Source: Multifurca ochricompacta (taxonomy: Eukaryota > Basidiomycota > Agaricomycetes > Russulales > Russulaceae). From it: a stretch of 64,000 nucleotides of DNA. Below the pieces are notes generated by a model, which saw nothing but the letters and a program-made list of their open reading frames with translations, was not told where the DNA came from and searched no databases. Each line of letters starts with the position of its first letter. Position 1 is the first letter of the stretch. The position numbers were made by a program, and so were the translations under genes. The stretch is taken from the NCBI GenBank assembly GCA_022496185.1, contig WTXG01000035.1, positions 1-64,000 on the forward strand, in the 5' to 3' direction. This document shows, in pieces, positions 36,996 to 48,612 of the stretch.

Positions 36996-39604
36996 CTCTC
37001 TCCTGTATTTTTTTTTTTTTTTTAATTATACTCACTCCACTCCCATCCATCCATCCATCCATCACCATACCAAAACTGTTTTAGTTTGGTTTTAGTTTGG
37101 TTTTTGGTTGCTCCTTAACCTTCCCTCCCCTTCCCTTCCCGCTACCTACCCACACCCCCCCGCCTTGTATATTCCGGACGGATACCCGTGTAAAACCCAC
37201 CCAAGAACGTTGTTGTAACATCATCATCATCATCCATCATCCACCATCTATCATGATTTCACGATTACTCTTTCCTCTTCATTTTTTTTTCTTTTCTTTC
37301 GTAGGTTGGATTGCGCATAGCGATACCGTATCTCATCTCACTCTACTTTAAATGGTGGAGTAATTGCAATATTCATTCATTCACTTTCAACCCTGCTGCT
37401 TTACTCACTTCGCCACGTCAGAGAGGGCACTTACTAAAACTCTGTGGCACTTTGCGCGCGCGAAAAGCTGTGATATCGTCATTCCCTCCCTCCCCACTCT
37501 CCCCCGGCCCCCCAAAACCGGGGCGAGCTGAGAGTGAAATTTCTTCCTTCGCTATCCAACGAGAAGGCCGGAATAGAGCGGCCGTCATTTTTTCGGAAGA
37601 GTTACGGAGCGGGCTCGGTTGTTGTCCCCTAAAAAAAAACAATTCAGCATCTGACATTTATTATTTCGGCGTTGCGGGGCGGTCGGGCGGGCGGTTTGTC
37701 CAATTCCTGGGATTGCTCCGGGGGGGAGAGAGGATAAGTGTGGGTTGAGTTTTTGCCTTAAAACTTAACTCTTGGGGTGGGTTCTACTACTACTACTGGG
37801 GCAATTAATGGAGCCCGAGGAGAGATGTGTGTATGTGTATGTGTGTGTGTGTGTGTGTCGCATTGACTATGGCTGTGAGTGGTGAGTGAGGGAGAGTTAG
37901 TCTTGGCATGGAGGCTTGGCTCAGCAAAATATGTCATTTCATTCAACAGTTTGAGCGAGCGAAACACTCTTCTCTTTCTCTCTCTTACTTTCTCATTCGT
38001 TTCAAGTTTCACAATCAAAGATGGCAAAGACGCGCTCACGACCTCTGCTCCAACGGAATAATATTATTACTTGAAGCTAGGTCGGCCGTCTCTCCCCATT
38101 AGTCTGGACTTGGACTTGGACTTTTGGACTTTTGGACTTTTGGACTTTTTGTCAAAGGGAGAACGGGTCAAGGGGATCGATCCGGGCGTATCGGATGTTG
38201 AGAAGTTTCGCTATATTGCCCATGGGACCTTTTTGATGGGTGATGGGAGAGACTTCACGGGTGACCATATGGAACCCATATGGTGGTCGGCGAGCGCGAT
38301 ATATCTATTAGGGGTACTTGGTACGGCAGAAGATGAGTGCGCAAAGATGCGATGCCGTGAGTAGAACACGTCTCGCTCTCGCCGAACGCCGTTCACCCTC
38401 CTCCTTCTCCCCCCCCCCTCTGTCACACCCCCCTTCTGCCTCTTTCAGGGCCGGTTTCATGTCGTGTACTGTGTTCTGGCCAACTGTCACTGTCACTTAA
38501 CAAAAAAAAAGAGGTGTGTATGTGTGTATGTATACGTTACATGGTCAAACGCGCGATTCCGTTATATCCGCCGAGGTCTAATTACTCTCTCCATCGTGGG
38601 GTTCTCGTATGAATGTGCACACAAGTGGGCCCATGTTGAGTCATGTCGCCGAGCCCATCACTACAGCCAAGACGTCTCCCTCCCCCCACACCCACACACA
38701 CGCCCCCCAAATTCCCAAGGGTCTTTTTTTTTTTTTTCGCATAACCTCCCAAAGTCCTCGTGTGTTTCCTTTCCCCCCTATGCCAAAATAAATAAAATAA
38801 GATGATAATGCCGCACGTGCACATTGCTCAAAGAGCTTTTGCCAAGAGCAAATTGAGGGCACCACGCTGTACGCGTACCAAATGGGAGCGCGTACACCCC
38901 TAATTCATCTTCCCTCCCCTGCTAATTTCGCTGACAGGTGGTGAGAGATTAAGAAGCACAGCACGTGCGTCTCTATCTCTCTTTCTCTCTCTCTCTTTTT
39001 TTTTTTTTCTTTATTCCGTTGCGTCCGGGTCCTTTACAGTACCATGCCAAGTCGGGGAAGCTGTCTGTCTGTTGTTTGTTTGCCAGCGTCAGCGTTTGTG
39101 GTGGTGGTGTTAGGAAGCCTTACACCCCTGTCTTTTGGGCCGCCCCAACATCAGGTGAACCTCCATTCGGGGGTGGGTGGACAACCGCCACTAACATTGT
39201 TCGTAGGTTAGGTTACCGCTCGTCTTACATTTACATGATGTCTCATCCGCGCTAGTTACTTTGATGGAGCTCCTTGTTCCTTGCTCCTTCTCCTTGCTCC
39301 TTGAATGTGGCGGTTCCTGGCCTTATTGCTTTTGAACTCTGACTTTGACTCTGACTCTGTCAGAATGAGTAGTGAGAGTTTACATCGTTCCGCCATTGAT
39401 CCGGACAGGACAGACATAACACAAACAAAGGGTAAAATAACTCCGCGGATTCCATAAGCAGCAAATGACTTTCCCTCCGTCGTTCTTGGACCCAACATTC
39501 TGACGGGTGTTCCCTTCTCTTCTTCTCTTCTCTTTCTTCTCGCGCATTTGTACATCATTGATCTTCCTTTTCGTCCCAATGAATACTCTTGGCTCGTTCC
39601 TCTC

Positions 39605-39645
39605 TCTACTTACTACTTACTACTTACTACTTACTACTTACTACT
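39605..39645 (+). repeat. ttactac heptanucleotide array
   Basis: At least five tandem copies of ttactac in the gene-poor region. Confidence 0.9.
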
Positions 39646-41300
39646 CTCTTGTCTTGTTCTTGCCAAGCCCATCACATGCGCACACGTTGGTTTGCTGACT
39701 AATTCAATCACTCCCCTCGGATCCACAACCTCCGGGTTCACTCACTCTCACAATCAATCTGTCACCCATGCTGCTGTCCTATCTCCTGTCCCCCCACAAC
39801 TCATGGGTCAACAAGCGCTATCATCACACACTTTAAACGCCGTAAATGGGCGCTTTCCGTACTCGCAAGGTAGGGAAAACCATGAACCGATCATCTGATC
39901 ATGGGGGAGGGGGGAGAGAGGGTGGACGCGGACGAACGCTTCTGTGTTGGCGCTCGCTTCCGGGTTCGGGTTGTGTGCAGCGTGCAGCCGTGCAACAACA
40001 GCCACCGCTATGAAAGGAAAGGATCGATCGTTTCGAACGAAAAATGAACGAATAAGGGCATTGGTACTTCCCCTCACGGAAACATTCGGGGTTAGTTTCC
40101 AACCGTTCCGAGTCCGAGGAACACATACACATACACACACAAATACACACATATACACATACACGGGGTAACAAAAAAAAACGATTGGACCGGGCGGCGT
40201 CGAAACCCATCCATCCAGCAAGGTGTATCTTTCCCGTCCGTCCGTGGTCCGTGACCAACGCCACATAACTTTCGATCACTCAGGCATTAAGCACGTTCCT
40301 CAATCACTCACACCTTCCATATCTTTTCAACCAACCTGAAAGATCAAATCGGATCAAATCTTTATTTTTCCTTTATCGGCTCCCATATATATCTCTCTCG
40401 TCTCTTCTAAAGCTCCGGCTGCACGCCTTCATGTGACCAATGCTAACCTAACTAGTTACTACCATCTACGATCTATCTATGATATTTTACTTGCTTTGCT
40501 CCATCCTGTCGTCACCCATTGGTATAAAAAAAGAAGTGGCCGTTGGTCGTGGCCCGCATCGGTCAACAATTTAACGTGTGAACTGAACCAATCACTCCAC
40601 TCGAGCTCAAAAGATTTTTCTGGAACAAGGGGTAATTTTGATGATATATTTCATGAGCAATCAGCGACATTTTAAACCTTAGTCTTTCTTGCCTACTCAC
40701 GTACATATATGTATATACATACAATGCTTCTATCTTCCAATGTCTCCTCCGCGCTTGCTGTCGCGTCTATGAGAATGTGAAGCACCACCAGGTTTGACGT
40801 GAGCCCGACGCTGTGTCGGGTTAAGGTGGCAGATAACGGGATAAGAATAGCCTGCGCCCACACGAATGATATACAGTATATTCAATGGTTGTTATTATAA
40901 TCTGATAACAACGTGACGCGTGATACACTCAATTTATCCTACTTCTCGCCACTTTCTTCCCTTCCCTCACCAGACCCTATGTGTGTGTGTGTGTGTGCGT
41001 CGACCCTCCCTCGCTCAGAACCAGAACCGAGACAATTATTATGAGAACTTCATTTTTTTTTTCCTCCTCCTTATATATCAACTACCTCCCGAAGACCCGG
41101 CAACCCATCGCTATTGATAATAAACCCGAAAGTTTATCCTCACATGACATGGATCAAATAGCGCTGTTTGTTCCCACAACGACTATGGCTATAGCTATCT
41201 ATCACTACCATTGTGCCTAATCTCACTAACGCGAACGAACCCGTCGAAATCTGGACGACGAACTCAAGCTTCTTGCTGATCATTTATAATCGACTGGGAG

Positions 41301-41423
41301 ATGGAGGAGCTCTCCCGAAAGGAAAAGTCTGATGCTCCTCCCAACTTGCAATCATCATCAAAAAGGAAACGTCCCGAAACTAAGTCGCGTTCGATTCTTA
41401 ATCCAGACAAGAAGATAGATTAA
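41301..41423 (+). CDS. small basic ORF, 40 codons
   Basis: MEELSRKEKSDAPPNLQSSS followed by KRKRPETKSRSILNPDKKID and TAA. The codon mix is protein-like, unlike the surrounding repeats, and KRKRP resembles a nuclear localisation signal. The same SSSKRKRP string occurs near the SMC4 N-terminus. No family known; it may be a chance frame or an exon remnant. Confidence 0.2.
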   Translation: MEELSRKEKSDAPPNLQSSSKRKRPETKSRSILNPDKKID

Positions 41424-43413
41424 TTGAAAAAGGGTATGTTGGCGGGGGCGGGAAGTTCCCACCCTGCGATACGATGTTGTGTGAAGAAATCACCAAGTGG
41501 TTTGGATCGACGTTGTCGGAGAAAGGTTAATTCCGGTTTAATTTCCACCCCCCCCCCCGCCCCCTCCCCCTCCCCCCTTCGCCAGGATGACTTCAGTCCA
41601 ATCCAAAATGCCACAATGCTGTAATGGTTGTATGGTCCTTTCCGGGGGGGAAGGAAGAAGGAAGAGGGGGAAACTGGGGTTGGGGGGGTGGGGGGGGGGG
41701 TCTGCTTACTCTCGTTCTCGTCACACCAACACCCAAACCGCCGCGGACTGCGGCTACTTCCGAGTCTCCGAGCCCGGACAGTTGGGGTTGGTGGTGAGGG
41801 TGAAAAAAAACTTTGACTTTTGAGAGGTTTTTTCCATTCCAAACTGCGCGTTGGTCGGTGCTGTAAAAAAGCTCCCCATCAGAGTGCTATTACACATCTG
41901 TCGGTAATACGCGATGGTGTTTGTTCGCGGGTTCCAGATGGACGGACGGACAGACAGACGGAAGCATCGCAAGGAGGAAGGAGGACCGGCTATATCCGCT
42001 ACATTATGTTTTTTCTTTTGTTTTTTTGCAAGTTTGCAACAAGTTTGCTTTGCAGTTTGGGGATCTGCTGCTTGTCATACTGCTGCTACCCGTCTCCGTC
42101 TGCGGCGGCTTCTGAAGCTGACTTCTTGGGTTATTGGTATCTCCCGGGATCTAACTGCACGTTGTCACTTCGCCATTAAAAGTGCCATATGAAGAACATG
42201 CAGTGTTGTTCGCGGTTCCAAGCCAAGATGACGGAACAGCAGATCGAAGGTTTGACCGGATACCTCCGCTCACTCTATATTTTTTTTTTTTTTTCTGCAG
42301 AGTTCCATACTACTGGCATCTTGTGTGGCGCCTTCTGACATCTCGGTACAAGACAGTTATAGTAGGTGGTTGATAGCGGACCTTCTCCCCCATCTTATAG
42401 CAATACGAATCTTGAATCTCGTGTGCCGTGGGTAACAGATGAGTAAAGAGGATAGGAAGCAATCAAAGCTCAGCGCGTGGGCACGGAAGCAGATTTCAGG
42501 CCTCCTCCGGTGCCACATCGTTAATACATACATACATACATACATAACAGACGGACGGAGGTATTGCTAAAATTGGATGCCCTGATTCTCGTGGCATGGC
42601 AGAACGTTCTCCCCTCTCCTCATCCCACGCGCGCGCATCTTCACATAGTCGTGCTACGATAAAAAATCGCTCCTTCATGGTTCATGGGCAAAATATGGAT
42701 AACGAAGTTATTGAGCCCCCAGAGGAGGCGGCTTGTGCAATACAAAGATGATCGGAAGTTCCAAAAAAAGCAGGAGCAATTAAATTAAATTTACCAAGAG
42801 AGCACAGCCCTTAATGCCTGGCTGGCCAGGTCTATAACTGAACTGAACTGAGCCGAGCGCGTTCCCGGAGATACCCCCCCCCCAACCCCCCTCTCGGCTA
42901 TTTTTGGCCCATTTGCCCTTGCCCTGGATTGGATATAATTACCCCCCTCCCCCCCTCTCCCCTTCGCTTCTTTGCACACACGCAAAATCCTCGTGGTATT
43001 TTATCACGTCACTTTGTTAACGTAGTCACGCCTTTCCTCAGTTCCACGTGACTTGCGCGTGAGAGGGGGGGGGGGCTCACGCTCGTATAACATACATGTG
43101 TACATACAATGTACAGCACATCCAGAGTCACTGCCAGGCAAGTTTCGTTAGTTATTCGTTATATATTGAATCACCGTTTATCACCCCCCCACCCCCCCCA
43201 GCCAGAACCGTATGTAGCGCAAAATTGTATTTGCTACCCGCATTACGTTGAATAGCGTGGTCCTATGTCCACTTCGACTTTGCGCCGTGCTGCAATTACG
43301 GCCTTCCCACGAAGTTAATTGTGCCCACCCCATCATTCCCATCTCATCTTTCAATTTTTGAACCTTTTTTTTTTTTTTTGCTGCTGTGAGTCCCCTCGAT
43401 TCAGTACTCGATC

Positions 43414-44031
43414 ATGTCAGCAAACCCGAACGCGGAGTTGGCCCAACATCACAACGAAGTTATAGCCCGACGTCGTTTGGAACTACGTTGTCAGATCCTG
43501 GAGATAGACAAGCGCATAGCTTCCCTGCAGTGCGAGGAGTATCGTAAATTGTTGTCTGCATGTCTAGGCGAAAACATCACCGAAAGATCTGTTGAATCTT
43601 CAGCCGAGCAGCAGCAGCAGCAGCAGCAGCGGACTTTACCTAGCTCTGCGGCATCGGATTCTACATGGCTCACGGGGTTCACCCTAGTGGATGCTTTCTC
43701 GTCGTCGGGCACAAGCAGATCCAGTTTAGGAGGACTTGTCAGTACCTCAACGTCATCATCATCGCAGCAAGTTCGCAGGATGGAGGTGGAGGAGGTATCG
43801 TTGCTCCCCCCTCCCCTCCCCCTCCCCCTCCCCCTCTGATTGCTTGACCAATCCTGTGTGCTCACACGGCTTACCCCTTGTTTAGGTCGATACCAGGCGA
43901 CTTCCCAACAATGCCAACAATCCTGTTTCTCGTGATATGGACACACAAGAGTCTGGTGGTAGCAGAAGGAAAGACCGGCACGCGGCCCTGGGCCCGCGCC
44001 AAGGAGAGCACCCACCTCTTATAGTGATGCG

Positions 44032-44065
<34 letters not shown>

Positions 44066-45071
44066 TATCAATGTATGTCCACCTTCTTTGGCATGGTTGA
44101 TGTCTTCCCGCGCCGAGAAATAGTATTATCCTCTCCCAGTAGAACGCTAGTAGGGCCTGGGGCAGTGTGCAGCCTGTCTGAAAATATTTGGCGTTTCCCT
44201 CATATCGTCGCCAATCTCTGTACAGACAACACCATCCGTAACCGTGCGGCACTTTTTCGCAAAGTTGGCCTCAATAATTACCCACTGACGCCATCCGAGG
44301 CTTCCCGGGCCAGTCGGACGCCAAACATGTCTTGGAGGACTTTTTCCAAAGTGTTCGGAGGAACCTTGATGGCCGAACGACCATGCTGTAGGAGGGTTGA
44401 AGGATATGGGAATTTTCTTTGCACCAACAATATGGCCCAGCCCTTTGCACCAAGATTCCCTGGAGAGCCAGGAGTTATCCTCTACTTTCAGGATGCGGAC
44501 ACGGTTGAGACCACGAACGAGATGTTCCATCTCCTTGTCAGTCCATCAGCAGCACGTGCTGATTGTTCGCTGCTTCGTTATTCTGGTATTTACACCAGAG
44601 TTCCACTTCGCCATACGGCGCTTGGGGCTGATGAGTGGCTTTCATTGTCAAGTGCAGTGAGCGTCTTTTTTTTTTTTTTTTTTGTTCCGAGTATCTGAGG
44701 GAAAATGCAGTGCCGTAATAAGTGGATTCTGCGCCTTCAGGATGGAGCGGCACCTCACTTGCGTGCCATCCATGCACGGGCCAGTTTGCGCAACACACTG
44801 GGGCATGATCCGTCACCCGCTGATGTTCGGAGGTGGATGCGAAAGTACAAGGAAGTCAAGACTGGGAGGTGGCTTCTTAACACCGCATTCAAATCCGGTA
44901 AAGAGGTGTGTGTGTGTGTGTGTCCTTGATTGAACGTCCTCCCTTCAACTAGATTGATTCGTTTTCGCAATCCATGCACAGAAATTGCGTTTCGAAGTGG
45001 TAAAGTGTGTTGGGTACGATGTACATTTGGCGACGATCATACGGAACGAGATGGTCGTAGACCGTGTATAA
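43414..45071 (+). CDS. DUF6697-like protein A
   Basis: The first of three paralogues in the window. Exon 1 encodes MSANPNAELAQHHNEVIARR and the helix LELRCQILEIDKRIASLQCE, then a Q8 tract and Ser-rich sequence. Exon 2 ends in an 11-His tract. Exon 3 holds the conserved domain: RNRAALFRKVGLNNYPLTPS, MSWRTFSKVFGGTLMAERP, MAQPFAPRFPGEPGVILYFQ, YSGIYTRVPLRHTALGADEW. Later exons give WILRLQDGAAPHLRAIHARA, SLRNTLGHDPSPADVRRWM and the terminal motif VKCVGYDVHLATII. The AQPxxPxxPGxPG and YxGxYxR patterns suggest the basidiomycete DUF6697 domain, which I assign tentatively. No frame break seen. Function unknown. Confidence 0.7.
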
Positions 45072-46936
45072 AGTGACAAGAGGATGGTCGCGCGCGCGCC
45101 AAGATCTAGTTCAGGTTCAGGTCTCCATAAAATCAGAGTCGGATGCGACCCAAAGTTTGTAAAAGGTTACTAGCAGTTCGGAAAAAATGCCCTTTGTATT
45201 AATTAATACCTTCGTGCACAATATGGTTGAGACCATAATGGAGTTCATGAAGGGCGCCATCTCGTCAAGTCACCGTGCACACCATTATACAGAGAGAGGG
45301 TAACAACTCCCGACTGAATTCACTAATTTCGGCTGCCACCTACCTACCCACCCCCTCTGGCGTGCTCCAAAAATATATATATATATAACAATTAATTTTT
45401 TTTTTAGTCAATCACATCGCTTGTCCAACGTCCACGATGGGTGCACCCGCCAACCCCCAAAACGTGGGCAATATCAGGCGTACTCATTAAGCTGAGGTAG
45501 GATTAGCCGTGAGTGACCCATCCAGGAACAAGGGGGGATGGAACCTTTGTCATCGCCGCGACACAACACAACCGCGTTTCATTTCATTTCATTTATATAT
45601 AAAATACATCTCGTGTCCTCCCCTGGTTTTTTCCTGGGGGTGTCAGGCAAACGTAGCGAGAGTAAACGTTCTTGGGCTCAGCGTGCACTTTGTTACTCCC
45701 TCTCCTATTTTTTGGCTCGTGGGAAGAGGGGCAGAGAGAGATATTAATGGAAGGTCAGCGCCCTCATCATGATTTTTGACAACAACTTGAATATATATTA
45801 TTATTATGAGTTTGGCGGGAGTGGAGTCACCACAATACGCCTTAGCCCCATTTTTTTTTCTTTTGGTCACGGCGGCGCGGCTGTTACCACCACCGACCCA
45901 CCCCGCCTCTGTTGTGTTATTTTGTTCTTGTTCTTTTTGTTCTCTCGGCTGAACTGAGACAACTTTTTCAGAGAGACACACACTTGCGCTCCTGCGTGCC
46001 CATCTTCTCCTTTTTCTCTTCTTTTTTTTTTTTTCGGACGAGACTGATGCTTCGGGATGACAGTTTATTTTTCGTGTGTTCAGTTCTTGGATGGAGAAAA
46101 AAAAAAAAAAAAACACATCACTAGAGCTGTCAGTCAAATGATAGTTAGTAGTAGTAAAGTTTTTTTTTTGCGCGTGCGCGGGTATCTCTCTTCTGCTTGA
46201 CGCCTGCGCTCGCTCGCGTGGCTCACAAATTACAATTTTATCGCGCAAATTGATGGATGTGAATTGAATGCCTCGGCTTCAATTCTTGTTCCCCCCCCCC
46301 CCTCCCTCACACACAGATATTGGCCTAGCAACATAACACCCAGCGGGCAAAGCGTCTCAAGAGAGGCGAGGAGCTACGGGGCACACACCTCAATGAATGT
46401 AATAATGTCTACCGCCCCAACCCGGTTCCGCACGGCTCAGCGTCGTTACTTTCCCAACGGTAACTCGGCTGCAAAGCCGAGGAGTTACTTGATGACTGAA
46501 GTAACTCTCATATGGCACCACTTTCAAAGTATTCATCCATGCATCGGTGAAGCGAAGCGAACCGAAAATAAAACTTATTCATTATCTCGACGCCTGCACT
46601 TGAAAAATTACCGTCTCCCGTAACACTCAAAACACACAGAAATGGATTCTGAACGAGTGAAGGAGCAAGGAATAATGGTTCGGTATGAGTAGGTGTCAAG
46701 CATAACGAAAGTGGTTGAGTCCCTCAGTATCAGTATAATTCGACTAGAAGTGCTGTCAAAGACAGTTTTTCTCAAAGCACAGGGTTCCGTAGTTACTCGT
46801 TTCGTGAACAACACGGCCGTGTCCCTCACCCTAGGTGATGACCTACCCAGGAAAAATACTTGGTGGCCCTGGCAAATTAACACAGCAGAACAGAAATTAT
46901 GTAGAGTATCACCAAATGCAATATTTTGGACCGCGC
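45072..46936. other. intergenic, low complexity
   Basis: Contains a tatata run at about 45373, homopolymer runs and an imperfect hairpin at 46461-46489. No gene supported: a plus frame at 46264-46623 has no protein-like features. Confidence 0.45.
46461..46489 (+). other. imperfect hairpin, taactcggct / agccgaggagtta
   Basis: A 10-base stem (taactcggct with agcc, gag and tta on the other arm, bulge of three bases) closed by a gcaa loop. It lies in the 3' region of the Tra2-like gene on the opposite strand and may be a structured terminator or chance. Confidence 0.4.
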
Positions 46937-47880
46937 TCAGTACCGTCTATTATCATCCTGACGGCGATCGAAATCACGTGGCTCCCGACCATACCCTCCT
47001 CTGTCATAGTCGCGAGGAGCTCGGTCATAATCACGGTGGCTACCACGATCATGATCCCGCGGGCGGTCATCGTGTCGCCCACGCCCACCGCGACGGTCGT
47101 CATGATCGTGGTCGCGCGCGTAACGGGAGTCATATGGGCGTGGGTCATAGAAGCGCTCACCTAGTAGACAAGGAATTCGATGAGTCAAAGGCAAGTCAAC
47201 AAGAGGTTCAGCTCACGGTCATTGCGCTTCGGTGGCCCGTAATATCGGCCCGGTGTGGGAGTGCGAGCACGTCCACGGCGGGCCTAAGTAGATGTCAGTC
47301 CTGTCCTAACATCAACTTGCCGAGGCGCACCTTTTCAACAGTCATGGTCTTTCCCATCAGCTCTGTAGCGTTGAGGGCGGTAACAGCCGCCTCGGCCTCT
47401 TCGACTGATTCCATGGTCACGAAGCCAAACCCACGAGACTCGCGGGTGTGAGGGTCATACATGACCGACGCTTTTTTAACCTGGAACGTAGCAAGTTTAT
47501 GATAGATCAAATGGAAGTAGACGCCACCACTTACCCTACCAATCTTTGCGAAGGCACTCTCGAGGTCACGGGTGTCGACACGTGAACTCAACCCAGAAAC
47601 ATGAAGATTATTGCCAGGGTTTTGTCCACTGTCACAACTCGCCGGGTTATTGAATGAAAGGAACAGGAAAGAAAGGTGGATAGAAGGGGACGCATACACA
47701 CCCTCGTTCCTCGCCATGACCGCGCCCAGGGCTCCTACTCCTGCTCGAACGTCGTGGTGGCTCACCGCCACCACCGCGGGTGGGTGAGCGCCCGGTGTCC
47801 CAAGCTTGACTATCTGTAGTACCGTTGGCCATGGTCACATCTCCAGTGGGGATGCTGATGGGTGCAGTGGTGGGGGCCAT
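46937..47880 (-). CDS. Tra2-type RNA-binding splicing factor
   Basis: An SR-like protein: N-terminal MAPTTAPISIPTGDVTMANG, then an Arg/Ser segment (PRRSSRSRSPGRGHGEE), one RRM split by an intron (NNLHVSGLSSRVDTRDLESA and FAKIGRV, then KASVMYDPHTRESRGFGFVT, MESVEEAEAAVTALNATELM and TMTVEK), a link with RGRARTPTPGRYYGPPKR, and a C-terminal Arg/Asp/His-rich region (DHDHDDRRGGRGRHDDR). RNP1 is RGFGFV and RNP2 is LHVSGL. The layout RS-RRM-RS/RD is that of Tra2. Upstream an ATG GAT GAC exon at about 48335 could supply an alternative first exon. Divergent from SMC4. Confidence 0.88.
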
Positions 47881-48612
47881 ATCTTGCGACTGCCAAGCTG
47901 ATGCGGGACAAAGGAACGTCAGGTTGTGTCATGGCGCTTGATGCAAGAGGCGAATAGGAGCAACGACGGGGGGACGACAATGATGGAAGAAAATCAGGTG
48001 AGCAGAGAGCTGGCTGATGTAATAGCTATGGCGGGCGCCGAGTGTTGCCATTACTCCCTCTGATCAAATAGGCGGGAGAGGAGGAAGAAAGAAGTAATGA
48101 TAAGGGCAGGACACGTCGAAGAAAGTAGAACTACTGTTGTCGAGGGGACAAGTACAGGCTGCTGATGGCCGCCGACATCGAACTGAACGGGATGCTGGAA
48201 CCGTTTCTGTCTCATGTTGGCGAGGCCGACAAAGTAGAGAAAAATAGAGAAATGAGTTTGTATAGTACTCGTCGCCAATGTCGTCGCCGTCGAGGGGGTG
48301 GTCGTCGGTGATGCTGAGGACGTACCGTCATCCATAGTTGAGGTTAAAAGTAACAGTCTTTAGCTTGGTCGTGGTACCAGTTGAAGCCGCTTTTCTCCAC
48401 GTTGACGCTCTCAGTTGAGTTGTTTGGGTTTTTTAGTACCCCGACACCCCCCGACACCCTCAATACCCCGAACCATTCCCCCTCCAACCTCATCCAAGGA
48501 CAATAGATTGGTCCATAGACTCACGTTACAGTGTGACATACACGTGACATGGCGCGTCCTGCGTGTTGCGCGTTGAGTGTCCTCTCTGCTCAATTGGATA
48601 AGGCGCATACAG
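47881..48612. other. divergent promoter region Tra2-like / SMC4
   Basis: About 730 bases, possibly including a 5' exon (MDD at about 48335) and a long first intron of the Tra2-like gene. A CT-rich stretch occurs near 48475. Confidence 0.4.

Larger units (their letters stand above)
36996..43413. other. 6.4-kb gene-poor, low-complexity region
   Basis: No multi-exon gene or RNA gene could be supported. The region is dense in homopolymers and simple repeats: poly-T after 37008, (GT)n at about 37829-37858, ttggactt repeats at 38104-38147, poly-T at 38727-38738, ttactac heptamers at 39605-39645, (CA)n near 40120-40160, (GT)n at 40980-40999, poly-C/poly-G runs near 41550 and 41670-41700, and cata repeats at about 42525-42545. 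Open frames found here are compositional. Confidence 0.55.

Noticed and set aside
39899..40279. Cys/Val-rich minus-strand open frame of 126 codons
   Set aside because: Its composition comes from CA/GT repeats; there is no conserved motif or intron structure.
36996..43413. CRISPR-like arrays or phage genes in the gene-poor block
   Set aside because: Repeats are simple sequence without spacers, and the host is eukaryotic.
44019..44252. Open frame ending in a poly-Asp run on the minus strand
   Set aside because: It is the antisense of the His tract in DUF6697-like gene A.
46693..47451. Long plus-strand open frame (252 codons) across the Tra2-like gene
   Set aside because: It is antisense to the RD-rich C-terminus and the RRM; the minus-strand reading has clear RRM motifs and splice sites.
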